Origin: Pedobacter nototheniae
GTDB lineage: Bacteria > Bacteroidota > Bacteroidia > Sphingobacteriales > Sphingobacteriaceae
NCBI RefSeq assembly: GCF_004335085.1
Contig: NZ_RQRS01000024.1
Span: 1 to 64,000 of the forward strand
Length of the DNA stretch: 64,000 nt
Reading direction: 5' to 3'
Positions 24,040-32,898 of this stretch are shown piece by piece. The stretch's first letter is position 1; every line of letters begins with the position of its first letter. Under the pieces are notes generated by a model that saw only the letters and a list, made by a program, of their open reading frames with translations, did no database searches and was not told the DNA's origin. Position numbers and translations under genes: made by a program.

Positions 24040-26487
24040 ATGAAAACTTTCTTTATGCTAATTACATGCCTTTTGGCATGGGGGACTTCTTTTGCCCAAA
24101 AAAACAGCAAACTTTCAGGTAAAGTTGTTGATGAAAAAAATCAAACAGTAGCTTTTGCAATTGTTAAGTTGTTAAATTTTCCTGATACAAATGTGGTTAA
24201 AAGTGTATCTACAAATCCAGATGGCGACTTTATAATAGATCAAGTAAAAAGTGGAGATTACGTGCTTAGCGTTTCTATGGTTGGTTATAAAACTAAAAAA
24301 ACGGCGAAGATTAGTGTTAATGGTAATTTAAATATTCCTTCAATTGTAATAGAAAGTACCACTAAGCAATTGAATGAAGTAAGTGTACAAGGTAAAAGAC
24401 CTTTTATTGAGCACCAAATAGATAAAACAGTTTTAAATGTGGAAAACAGTATTGTAGCAAGTGGCGGAAGCGTATTAGATGTGCTCGAAAAGGCACCTGG
24501 TGTACAAATAGACCGTCAGAGTGACCAAATTAAGCTCAATAATAAATCAGGTGTAATGATTATGATTGATGGAAAAGCCAACTACCTTTCTGGTGCAGAT
24601 GTTACCGCATTATTAGGCAATATGAGTAGCGATCAAATTTCTACAATTGAGCTCATTACCAACCCATCATCTAAATATGATGCCGCAGGTAATGCAGGAA
24701 TTATTAATATTAAACTTAAAAGAAATAAGGCTTACGGTACAAATGGAACTGTATCTGCAAACCTTGGTCGTGGGATTATACCCAATGCGCCCAGTGATTT
24801 ATATCGTGGTGCGTTAAATTTAAATTTAAACCATAGAGAGGGTAAGTGGAATATTTTCGGAAATGGAAACGTGAATAGAAAGGTAAACTTTAACAACACT
24901 TTTTTAACACGTACTACACAATCTGATGGTTTAGCAAGTTTATTGACACAAAATTTCGATCGTCAGAATACTGGTGTTGCTTATTTAGGGAAATTGGGGG
25001 CAGATTATTATGCATCTGAAAAAACAGTTTTTGGCATAATGGTAGATGCAAACACGGTAAGTTCTAAATTGAGCAATTTGAGCAACACAAATATTAATGA
25101 AATGAAAAATGGTATAGCAAACTCCAGCTCCATTGTTCAAAATGCAAATTCAGAGTTTCCAACGAGTAATATAACTGCAAATTTCAATATTAAGCACGAC
25201 TATAATAAGGATGGTAAGAGCATTACTTTCGATGCAGATTACTCAGGTTTTAACAATAAGAAGGACGAAAACTTTTTAGCAAGTTATTTGGATGCAAATG
25301 GTACCCCTACAAATAATACAACTTTAAAAAACTCAACTGATGCCAAGATTAATGTATATGCAGCAAAAACAGATTTGACTTTACCGATTTCTAAAACAAT
25401 GAAAATTGAAGCGGGTTTAAAAAGCAGTTATGTGGTAACTAAAAATGATTTTATTTCAGAACAATTTGTTGGCGGTGTATGGCAAAATGATTCGGGTAAA
25501 TCGAATTATTTTATCTATAAAGAAAATATTAATGCGGCATATACTAATTTTTCAAAAGAATGGGATAAATGGCAAATCCAAATAGGTTTAAGGGCTGAAC
25601 ATACCAATTCAAAAGGAAATTCTGTGACCGATAATAAACAAGTAAATAGAAATTACCTGTCGTTATTTCCAACGATCTTTGTTAATCAAAAGCTAAATAA
25701 AGATAATAATATCCGTTATTCTTATAGTAGGAGGGTAGATAGACCAAACTATCAACAATTAAATCCATTTGTATTTTATATGGACCCATTGGCTGTAGAT
25801 CAAGGAAATCCATACTTAAAACCTCAGTTTACGGATAATTTTCAGGTGGCATATAGCTATAAGCAAGCTTCGTTTAGTTTAAGTTATTCTGATACACGTG
25901 ATATGATTACACAAATTAGTAAGCAGGATGATGCAACAAGGATAATTAGTGTAATCCGTGAAAATTTAGGTAGATCTCAGAATTTTTCGGCAAATATTTA
26001 TGTTCCCGTTAGAATTTTTAGTTGGTGGAATTTACAAAACAGTGGAAGCTTATTTTATAACAAATTTAATGATGGCAATTTAGAAGGTGCTGCCTATAAA
26101 GCCAGTAAGGCTGCATTTAATTTATATACTTCAAGCTCTTTCACATTACCGAAAAACTTTAGCTTCGAAATTAATTTCTGGTATAATTCGCCAACAGTTT
26201 CTGGAGTAGAGCAAACTACAATTCCACAGTACGCACTAAACGCAGGGCTGCAAAAAAGTATGCTGAACAAGAAGCTTAAGTTTAAATTAAACGTGGATGA
26301 TATATTTTTGACCAATCACTGGGAAGGAAAATTGGCTTATCAGAATATAAATATGATGGTGGTGAATCATTACATTAGTAGAAGAGCCTATTTTAGTATT
26401 AGCTATGCATTTGGAAATCAGAATGTAAAATCAGAAAGAACTAGAAATACGGCTACGGATGATATTAAAGGCAGAGCCGGAGGATAA
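24040..26487 (+). CDS. TonB-dependent receptor, OMP_b-brl_3 type
   Basis: An 815-residue outer-membrane protein. Signal peptide 1-20 (WGTSFAQ), carboxypeptidase-regulatory-like domain (about 24-110, LSGKVVDEKNQTVAFAIVKL), plug domain (about 125-225, VLDVLEKAPGVQIDRQSDQI, then the signature YDAAGNAGIINIKLKRN), then a long beta-barrel to the end (NPYLKPQFTDNFQVAYSY). It lacks a SusD partner. The C-terminal sequence ends ATDDIKGRAGG without the aromatic terminal residue often seen, which is common in this subfamily. It lies 150 bases after the PspC gene, 29 bases before a small lipoprotein. Ligand unknown. Confidence 0.9.
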   Translation: MKTFFMLITCLLAWGTSFAQKNSKLSGKVVDEKNQTVAFAIVKLLNFPDTNVVKSVSTNPDGDFIIDQVKSGDYVLSVSMVGYKTKKTAKISVNGNLNIPSIVIESTTKQLNEVSVQGKRPFIEHQIDKTVLNVENSIVASGGSVLDVLEKAPGVQIDRQSDQIKLNNKSGVMIMIDGKANYLSGADVTALLGNMSSDQISTIELITNPSSKYDAAGNAGIINIKLKRNKAYGTNGTVSANLGRGIIPNAPSDLYRGALNLNLNHREGKWNIFGNGNVNRKVNFNNTFLTRTTQSDGLASLLTQNFDRQNTGVAYLGKLGADYYASEKTVFGIMVDANTVSSKLSNLSNTNINEMKNGIANSSSIVQNANSEFPTSNITANFNIKHDYNKDGKSITFDADYSGFNNKKDENFLASYLDANGTPTNNTTLKNSTDAKINVYAAKTDLTLPISKTMKIEAGLKSSYVVTKNDFISEQFVGGVWQNDSGKSNYFIYKENINAAYTNFSKEWDKWQIQIGLRAEHTNSKGNSVTDNKQVNRNYLSLFPTIFVNQKLNKDNNIRYSYSRRVDRPNYQQLNPFVFYMDPLAVDQGNPYLKPQFTDNFQVAYSYKQASFSLSYSDTRDMITQISKQDDATRIISVIRENLGRSQNFSANIYVPVRIFSWWNLQNSGSLFYNKFNDGNLEGAAYKASKAAFNLYTSSSFTLPKNFSFEINFWYNSPTVSGVEQTTIPQYALNAGLQKSMLNKKLKFKLNVDDIFLTNHWEGKLAYQNINMMVVNHYISRRAYFSISYAFGNQNVKSERTRNTATDDIKGRAGG

Positions 26488-26516
26488 TTAATTATAAAAC
26501 TTAACTAAATAAAGAC

Positions 26517-26882
26517 ATGAAATTTTTAATCTACATTACATCAATCGTACTTTGTACATTAAACTTTAGTTGCAGCCAGCGTAGTAATAACTTGAATGTT
26601 GCCATTAGAGATAGCAACAACTCCTATAATTTTAAAGCCGAATATCCTGATAGTAAAACTGAAAAACTTGAAAAATATCTGGATTCAGCATTAAATAATA
26701 AATTATCGTTGGATAAACATTTGGACGTAGTTATAACGATTCAGAATGGAGAAAAGATTTCTTTAAAATCCGAACCAGGCAACCTGGAAATTAATTTTAA
26801 TAAAGCAGGAAGTACCGCTAGCGGTTATTTGCAGGTAAAGAGAATAGCCGAAGGCGCAAATAAACTTTTAACCCAAAAATAG
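26517..26882 (+). CDS. Small putative lipoprotein
   Basis: A 121-residue protein with a lipoprotein-type signal peptide (hydrophobic 3-18, then FSCSQ with Cys at about 20). The mature part has a short helix-rich segment (TEKLEKYLDSALNNKLSLDK) and a strand-rich end (VVITIQNGEKISLKSEPGNL). No family recognised. It lies 29 bases behind the TonB-dependent receptor gene, so it is probably co-transcribed with it and may be its lipoprotein partner. Confidence 0.7.
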   Translation: MKFLIYITSIVLCTLNFSCSQRSNNLNVAIRDSNNSYNFKAEYPDSKTEKLEKYLDSALNNKLSLDKHLDVVITIQNGEKISLKSEPGNLEINFNKAGSTASGYLQVKRIAEGANKLLTQK

Positions 26883-26980
26883 ATTTTTTAAAAAAGATAA
26901 AACCTTTTGGTTTAAATGGAGTTTTATAAGTACATCTGCCTGTAAAAAACAGGAAAATATTTATACTTATTTATTTTGTA

Positions 26981-27008
26981 GGAGCGCTGAGATAGCGCCC
27001 CTTTTTTG
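26981..27008 (+). terminator. Terminator-like hairpin
   Basis: GGAGCGCT at 26981-26988 pairs, with one mismatch, with AGCGCCCC at 26994-27001; seven T follow at 27002-27008 apart from the C-T transition. It lies between the convergent lipoprotein gene and the next gene on the minus strand. Confidence 0.65.
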
Positions 27009-27031
27009 TTTTCGGTAATTACCGAAGATTA

Positions 27032-27802
27032 CTAAAATTTTATTAAAAGTTTTTCTCCAACTAACTTATCATTTTGATAATACTCAAAAAACCAATCTCC
27101 ATTTTTCTTTAAAACTATACCGTTTGTGGTGCCATTATTTGCAATGAAATAATCAGGAACCGAGGTTTTTAATAAGGTTAAAACAATTTTAGGCGCAGTA
27201 TTAATTAATTGATATCCGTTATTAATTGGCTGTGCATAAAGCGTTCCGTCAGCTTGTTTTACTTCCGCAGCTGGCGTTTGCATAACTGCTGTTGTAGTAA
27301 TAGGTTTTGTTGTTGCAACAGGTGGCGTAACAGTTGCAACAACATTGGTTGGCTGCTCGCTAACATTTGTGCTTGCCGTGTAAGTATATTGTACCTCATT
27401 TAAAGAAGTAAAAGCCTCTCTTAAAGCTAGGTTGTAAGATACCTTATACTCTTTCTCTCTGCTTTTGCCTTCTTTACTTTTAAAAAGAACATTGCCTTTA
27501 CAATCTTTTAGTAAAAAGGTTACATTGGTAGTAAACATGGTATTTTTTTCTAATAAATCGGCTACCAAAGCACTGCATTTATTGTTGGCAATTTCGGTTG
27601 GCAGTTCAGCATTATCATAGTAAACGGTAAAGCCTTTTTCCTCTAAAATAAGTTTAACGAGGCTATTCAAATTATATTGATTATTCTCCTTTAGAAAATT
27701 AAATTTTTCGGGCACAATTACATATTTATAATTGTTGATGGTGTTTTGTGCGAAACTTGTTATTGTAGCAAATAACAAACATATTAAAATGTACTTTTTC
27801 AT
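27032..27802 (-). CDS. Exported protein of unknown function
   Basis: A 256-residue protein with a clear signal peptide (1-18, LFATITSFAQ). The mature N-terminal half (about 20-135) reads YKYVIVPEKFNFLKENNQYN, then LNSLVKLILEEKGFTVYYD, and has two cysteines (NKCSAL, LKDCKGN) that could form a disulphide. A low-complexity Thr/Val/Pro linker follows (about 145-185). The end is beta-rich (ANNGTTNGIVLKKNGDWFFE, then YYQNDKLVGEKLLIKF). Similar proteins are common in Bacteroidota, but I know of no assigned function. Confidence 0.65.
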   Translation of the reverse strand: MKKYILICLLFATITSFAQNTINNYKYVIVPEKFNFLKENNQYNLNSLVKLILEEKGFTVYYDNAELPTEIANNKCSALVADLLEKNTMFTTNVTFLLKDCKGNVLFKSKEGKSREKEYKVSYNLALREAFTSLNEVQYTYTASTNVSEQPTNVVATVTPPVATTKPITTTAVMQTPAAEVKQADGTLYAQPINNGYQLINTAPKIVLTLLKTSVPDYFIANNGTTNGIVLKKNGDWFFEYYQNDKLVGEKLLIKF

Positions 27803-27920
27803 ATTAACTCAGTTTAGTCGCTTTACTTGTTGTGGTAAGTAATAGCGGTATAAATATAGTTTTATGCAGATAACTTAGCAAGAGTAGTATGAAATAAGAT
27901 AATGTTGAAGGTTTTGTAAG

Positions 27921-27952
27921 TTGTAACTTATTGATGGATAATGTTATATTTG
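27921..27952 (+). promoter_or_regulatory. Promoter of tRNA-Lys
   Basis: TTG at 27921-27923 and TATATTTG at 27945-27952 are 21 bases apart, fitting TTTG-N19-21-TAnnTTTG apart from the first T. The tRNA starts nine bases after the -7 element. Confidence 0.65.
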
Positions 27953-27960
27953 TTTATAAT

Positions 27961-28033
27961 GACTTCGTAGCTCAGCTGGTAGAGCAAATGACTCTTAATC
28001 ATTGGGTCCAGGGTTCGAATCCCTGCGGGGTCA
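27961..28033 (+). tRNA. tRNA-Lys (anticodon CTT)
   Basis: A 73-nt cloverleaf: acceptor arms GACTTCG and CGGGGTC (with G-T pairs), D arm GCTCAGCTGGTAGAGC, anticodon stem AATGA/TCATT with loop CTCTTAA giving anticodon CTT, T arm CAGGG/CCCTG with TTCGAAT, discriminator A. CCA is not encoded. Confidence 0.96.
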
Positions 28034-28093
28034 CTTAAATTAAAGCACCGCATATTGGAGTTTCGTTTGCGTTTTGATAGGTGAATGCTCAGT

Positions 28094-30640
28094 TTAATTT
28101 TTATTTACATTGAATTCCTTTTCTGCAAAAAGGGGATTATTATTGCCATCAACTCCTTGTATTATTATTTTAAACTTATCTGGGATGCTACCATTAATAA
28201 AAGAAAAATTTACTTCACCATTTTCATTTAATAAAATCCCGTGATTCCAATAAATTGTAGATAGATAATTATTCTCATCGTGTTTTTCAGCTTCCTTATC
28301 TTGATAAAAATCCCTAGATATTTCGATCCCATTGATTTTAGAAAGTTCATTAACAGGAAGTCTTTCTAAATAACAACCTGCATATTTTATGCGATCAACT
28401 GTAATCGCCACTTGATATATTCTAGAATTACCTGCTGAAATAGGTGCAGTTGTATATGTTTTTCCCGATAAAGGAATATAAAAATCTCCTTCTTTAGGAA
28501 CACTAGTGTGACCAAGATGGCTTACAATCTGACAGTTTAAATGTCGGCCAGCGCAAAAATAATCTCCACATAAATTTGTTTTCACGTTTGGTATAGGCGC
28601 TTTATATAACAAGTTATTGTAACTACCGTTAATGGTAACATCGTTTAGATTTATTGTTTTTTTATTTTGAAAATTGGCATTTGTACTATATTTGTTTACA
28701 TAGTTAACAAATAATTCCGGCTCAAAATATTGGCTAATTTGTATAGAGGGATTATTAAAATTAATCTTATACCCATCCTTATTTTTCTCGTTAACCATTA
28801 ACCATATTTTTTTGTCCTGACTCACAAGTAATTCATCATATGACAATGTGAAATTACCCAATTTGTCTGTGTTAATAAGCTTATATGAACTGTCACTAAC
28901 TAGTGTTAGAAATTTTGGAACTTTTAATGGTTTTTCAAAATAAAGCAGATTTCCTGTAAATGCTATACTTCTCAGTGTATCGCTTGCAGCAGGCGTATTT
29001 GAACTTATGAGCCCAAGCCATGTGAATTTTCTCCAACCTTTAACAAGTAAAATGTTTTCTAAATAGCTATGGTTCTGATAACTAATGTTTGATTCTGTAT
29101 TAGAAATATTTTTTAATTCATTGCCAATTAGTAAATAACTTTCAATTTGTCTTTGTTTGTCAGATTCTACTCTATTATTTTGTACAATAGCAATAGACAC
29201 TAAGCCTTTAGTGAGTTTTTCATTTTTAAAATCATCAAATTTTACTTTAACATTGGTAGAATCTTTAATTTTATAACTATTCTGATTTGTGGTAACGGTT
29301 ACATTATTTTTTTTATTATAATGAGCAAAGAAAAGTCTTTCAATAATTGGTCTATCAAGGCTATCAATTATTGTTATCGTGCCAATTCCCTTAGGCATAG
29401 CTTTCAGGTCTATATTAAAGTTTAGTTTACCTGGTGAAACTTTTAATGGCAAGCTGGCAAAAATTTCCGAGTAGTTATGTACTAAAACCTGTATCCTTTG
29501 ATTTTTATTGCTCATTATATTAACGCTCAAAGTATCATTAACTACAGCATTTTTAATATTTAAGGCGATTCCAGTAGAAGTTGTTTTAGGTAAAAAATAA
29601 CTGTTCGATTGTATACGTCCACTATCAATTAATTTAATGCTATACTCATATTCGGAGTTAGGAATAATTTTAAACTTTCCAATCCCATATCCTTCAGTTT
29701 TTATAGTATCAACAATATCGTTACCACGATATAAAATAGCTTTTGTATTTATCTGGTTTCCCTCAGTTCCTTTTACTTCCCAGCCTACAACATTAACAAT
29801 ACCATTTATTAAGTAACCGCCTTCTGGATAAAATTTCACACTTATTTGTTCTTCTTTAGGTTTAGGTAGATCTACTTGGAGGTGTTTAATCTGGTTTTTA
29901 TATTTTACAGTAACTAAAAAGTTAGCTTTGTAAACCGCTAATTCTGTTGTAGGTACGGTAACAAAAAACTTTCCAATCGAATCCGCCTTAATCAATTCCT
30001 TTTTGAAATTCTTATCTATAAAATATACTTCAGGTTTTTTCTTCTCTTTAGGATCAATCGCCACATCAACCTTAATTTTAATGAAATTTTTCTCTTCAGG
30101 TTTATCTAAACTAGCGGTGACTTTAAATGGCTCTTCTGTTATCGATTTGATAGTGATTGGCTGTTTGAATAGTGCAATTGGTTTATTGTTTTTATCAATT
30201 ACGTTAGTGTATGCCATTAAATTATAATTCCCAGGCGCTATTGAGTCGGGCAAGGTTAAGTTTCCAAAGCTTATTCCATTTTCCATCACAAACCTATGTT
30301 GAAGTTGAATTTCCTTATCTCCTTCTCGGCATAAATAAACACATAAAAAATTATGGTTGTTCTGTGTATTGGATGCATTTATTAAGTAACCTGTAAACCA
30401 TATTTGCTCATTATTGGTATAAAGAGTTTTATCAACATGTAAAAATAAATGATCCTCTCTTTTATCAGTTGTATAATTTTCAAATTTTTGTTTTAAAAAA
30501 GCACTAGTTAAAGTTTTTTCCTGAGAATTAGCCGTTAAAAACAAAAGCTGTAAGGCTAAGAAAAAGGTTATGGTTTTTGAAATCTTAATGGTAATTGAAT
30601 AATCCCTTTTGGATAATGTTTTAAGCGCTAGGTCTTTCAT
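28094..30640 (-). CDS. Large MG2-type envelope protein related to the plug-bearing protein at 57185-59911
   Basis: An 848-residue exported protein. An N-terminal signal anchor lies at about 24-40 (FFLALQLLFLTANSQE). The first domain resembles alpha-2-macroglobulin MG2 modules: DHLFLHVDKTLYTNNEQIWF at about 60-80, then GNYNLMAYTNVI. More beta domains follow. The end has the family's final strand set (ENNYLSTIYWNHGILLNENG). The protein at 57185-59911 shares this layout, but where that one has a full plug domain this one has a divergent segment with three cysteines (CGDYFCAGRHLNCQ at about 678-692). Envelope location is likely; partner and ligand are unknown. No operon partner is evident. Confidence 0.78.
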   Translation of the reverse strand: MKDLALKTLSKRDYSITIKISKTITFFLALQLLFLTANSQEKTLTSAFLKQKFENYTTDKREDHLFLHVDKTLYTNNEQIWFTGYLINASNTQNNHNFLCVYLCREGDKEIQLQHRFVMENGISFGNLTLPDSIAPGNYNLMAYTNVIDKNNKPIALFKQPITIKSITEEPFKVTASLDKPEEKNFIKIKVDVAIDPKEKKKPEVYFIDKNFKKELIKADSIGKFFVTVPTTELAVYKANFLVTVKYKNQIKHLQVDLPKPKEEQISVKFYPEGGYLINGIVNVVGWEVKGTEGNQINTKAILYRGNDIVDTIKTEGYGIGKFKIIPNSEYEYSIKLIDSGRIQSNSYFLPKTTSTGIALNIKNAVVNDTLSVNIMSNKNQRIQVLVHNYSEIFASLPLKVSPGKLNFNIDLKAMPKGIGTITIIDSLDRPIIERLFFAHYNKKNNVTVTTNQNSYKIKDSTNVKVKFDDFKNEKLTKGLVSIAIVQNNRVESDKQRQIESYLLIGNELKNISNTESNISYQNHSYLENILLVKGWRKFTWLGLISSNTPAASDTLRSIAFTGNLLYFEKPLKVPKFLTLVSDSSYKLINTDKLGNFTLSYDELLVSQDKKIWLMVNEKNKDGYKINFNNPSIQISQYFEPELFVNYVNKYSTNANFQNKKTINLNDVTINGSYNNLLYKAPIPNVKTNLCGDYFCAGRHLNCQIVSHLGHTSVPKEGDFYIPLSGKTYTTAPISAGNSRIYQVAITVDRIKYAGCYLERLPVNELSKINGIEISRDFYQDKEAEKHDENNYLSTIYWNHGILLNENGEVNFSFINGSIPDKFKIIIQGVDGNNNPLFAEKEFNVNKN

Positions 30641-30756
30641 TTAGAGTAAAATTGAGGCGTATAAATTGACTCGTTAATGTAAAATATTTTTTTTTGAAAA
30701 AAAAATATTGTTTTAAAGGAATCAATAATATTTGGTTCTTATGTGCTTAAAAATAA

Positions 30757-30786
30757 AAAAACCTTTCCAAAAGTGGAAAGGTTTTT
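30757..30786 (-). terminator. Terminator of the M16-like gene
   Basis: A 13-bp stem (30757-30769 with 30774-30786, core CCTTTCCA/TGGAAAGG) with a 4-base loop and A/T flanks. It lies about 22 bases past the stop of the minus-strand gene at 30809-31438. Confidence 0.85.
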
Positions 30787-30808
30787 ATGTGTACGAGATT
30801 GACAAATT

Positions 30809-31438
30809 TTATTCTGCAATTTCTATATCGTGATCTTTTTGTGTTTTTTTATTCCAGTTACCGAATGCTTTTTTAATTGATGTTTTCGCATCATCAGCGT
30901 GTACATTTCCAGCAACTGTAAGGTAAAAGTTTGCAGGTGTAATTTGATTATAAAAATCAGTTACATCTGATAAAGAAAGAGCCATTACAGAGTTTTCATT
31001 TACCGTTCCATCATAATCATAATCTTGCGTTTTTAAGCTTAACATTAATTTTGCTTTAGCATTATTAAAGTTTTTTTGATTTAAGGTAATGTTTTGTACA
31101 GCTGCTGATAAATTTTGTAGTTCTTCATCAAAATTTGCATTTGTGGTAGTCATGTTACCAGTACGATCTTTAAAATTAATGTTTTCGTTTTTTTCAGCAC
31201 TTTCTCCCATCATGGCAACTAATAATTCGGCCACGCCATCTTTTCTGTTTTTAAGACTGCGGGTATCTAATGTGAAATTCGAATAAGCTTTTGACGATTG
31301 ATTATTTTCCGAAATGATAACATTCATTCCATTTTTTAATTTATAACTAACAGGCTGTTTAAATGTAATTTGTGCCTGACTTGCATAAACTGATAATATA
31401 CTAATTGCAGTAAAAAGGACTTTTTTAAGGATACTCAT
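30809..31438 (-). CDS. Miniature M16-peptidase-like exported protein without the zinc site
   Basis: A 209-residue protein with a signal peptide (1-22, SVYASQAQ). It opens like an M16 (insulinase/pitrilysin) peptidase: VSYKLKNGMNVIISENNQSS at about 30-49, then LDTRSLKNRKDGVAELLVAM. It ends with that family's strand-helix unit PANFYLTVAGNVHADDAKTS, then IKKAFGNWNK. The HxxEH zinc motif is absent and most of the central helical part is gone; a full M16 unit is about 400 residues or more. It therefore looks like a non-catalytic, shortened relative. It stands alone between a terminator and a divergent response-regulator gene. Confidence 0.72.
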   Translation of the reverse strand: MSILKKVLFTAISILSVYASQAQITFKQPVSYKLKNGMNVIISENNQSSKAYSNFTLDTRSLKNRKDGVAELLVAMMGESAEKNENINFKDRTGNMTTTNANFDEELQNLSAAVQNITLNQKNFNNAKAKLMLSLKTQDYDYDGTVNENSVMALSLSDVTDFYNQITPANFYLTVAGNVHADDAKTSIKKAFGNWNKKTQKDHDIEIAE

Positions 31439-31650
31439 AATTTTTTATGTTTTGAAATTGTTGGCGCAAATTTAGTGTTGATCCATTGGGCAACCTACCA
31501 ACTATCGGTAGATAGGCAAAAACTGGAGTTGAACAGGTCAATTTAAACTTTGGAAATTTTCAAGCTGTTCATTTTATTCATTTGTATGTAATTGTGTTTT
31601 AACCATACCGATATCCTTAAATTTATAATGCTAAAAATCCTCCCTATAAA

Positions 31651-32346
31651 ATGAACTGCCTAATTGTTGACGACAACAAAATTGCCCTTAGTGCATTAAA
31701 GCATTTAGTGGAAATGGAAGGATCATTAACGTTGGTTGGCGAATGTATGAATGCAACGGAAGCCTATCAACAAATTGCCAATCATAAAATAGATTTACTG
31801 TTACTAGATGTGGAAATGCCCGGCATTACGGGTTTGGAGCTAGTTGAGGGCTTAGGCGATATAAAACCCTTAATTATTTTTATCAGTTCTAAGAAAGATT
31901 ATGCTGCCGATGCTTTTGATTTAAATGTAGTCGATTTTATTTTAAAGCCAGTAGCGCCAGCGCGTTTCTTAAAAGCCATTGTTAAAGCCCGTGAAATATA
32001 TAAAAGCAGAACTTTATTTATAGAAACAAAAAAGGATGAATTTATTTTTATTCGTGACGCTGGTGTAATCAGGCGGTTAAAACTGAGTGATATTTGTTTC
32101 CTGGAGGCAAAAGGGGATTATGTTAAAATATACGATGCCGATAAAATTTACACCATCCATTCTTCATTAAAATCTGTTGAGGATAAACTCTCTCCAGATT
32201 TATTTTCGAGAGTACATCGTTCGTTTATCATTAATGTGAGCAAAATTGATACAATTGAAGGGGGCACCTTAATTATTAATAAAAACTTTGTTCCAGTTTC
32301 TGATGCTTACAAATCTTCGCTAAACAAAAGAATGCAAATTCTTTAA
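31651..32346 (+). CDS. LytTR-family response regulator
   Basis: A 231-residue two-component response regulator. The receiver domain (about 1-118) has the acidic pair Asp7-Asp8 in CLIVDDNKIA, the phospho-acceptor Asp53 in LLLLDVEMPG and the conserved Lys in DFILKPVAPA. The LytTR DNA-binding domain (about 130-231) has FIRDAGVIRRLKLSDICFLE and the VHRSFIINVSKIDTIEGG segment. No histidine kinase of the LytS type is adjacent; an HPt protein gene follows after 18 bases. Confidence 0.93.
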   Translation: MNCLIVDDNKIALSALKHLVEMEGSLTLVGECMNATEAYQQIANHKIDLLLLDVEMPGITGLELVEGLGDIKPLIIFISSKKDYAADAFDLNVVDFILKPVAPARFLKAIVKAREIYKSRTLFIETKKDEFIFIRDAGVIRRLKLSDICFLEAKGDYVKIYDADKIYTIHSSLKSVEDKLSPDLFSRVHRSFIINVSKIDTIEGGTLIINKNFVPVSDAYKSSLNKRMQIL

Positions 32347-32364
32347 ATAACAAATATATATACG

Positions 32365-32760
32365 ATGACTAATAAATATGATCTCTTAAACCAAGCTTCT
32401 TCAGCCTTTAATAGCCAAGAGTTTAGTGTAATTAATCTGGATTATTTAAAGGAGTTAAGTATGGGTGATACTAATTTTCAAAAAGAATTGGCTAAACAAT
32501 TTATAGAACTTTCCATTCAGGAATCGGAGCAATTAAATCAATATTTTAAAACCGCCGATTATGCTAAAATACAACCCGTTGCACATAGTATGCTATCTAC
32601 AATCTACATTATGGGTTTAGGAAATAAGCTTGAAACGCATTTGCAGGCACTTAAAGATTATAGTGTACCTAAAGAACTTAAAGCACATATAGAAACAATA
32701 AATGAAGTTTGTAAGCAAGCAAGGGTAGAAGCAGAAGCTTTTATTCAAAGTTTACCTTAA
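32365..32760 (+). CDS. HPt-domain protein
   Basis: A 131-residue all-helical protein with the histidine-phosphotransfer fold: LDYLKELSMGDTNFQKELAK, then the phosphorylatable His74 in PVAHSMLSTIYIMGL. The usual HxLKG core is changed to HSMLS, so activity is less certain. It follows the LytTR regulator by 18 bases and is probably co-transcribed with it; it could relay phosphate to that regulator, or buffer it, from a distant hybrid kinase. Confidence 0.85.
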   Translation: MTNKYDLLNQASSAFNSQEFSVINLDYLKELSMGDTNFQKELAKQFIELSIQESEQLNQYFKTADYAKIQPVAHSMLSTIYIMGLGNKLETHLQALKDYSVPKELKAHIETINEVCKQARVEAEAFIQSLP

Positions 32761-32898
32761 ACGATAATTGCCTAATTAATTTTAGGTGCTTTATTTGATA
32801 TTTGTATATTTAGCCTAATAAAAGCTTCACTAAATGTGTAGCTTTTTTAGTTATAAATAATAATCAGATGAATTATAATCCTGCAAAAAACATAAAAG

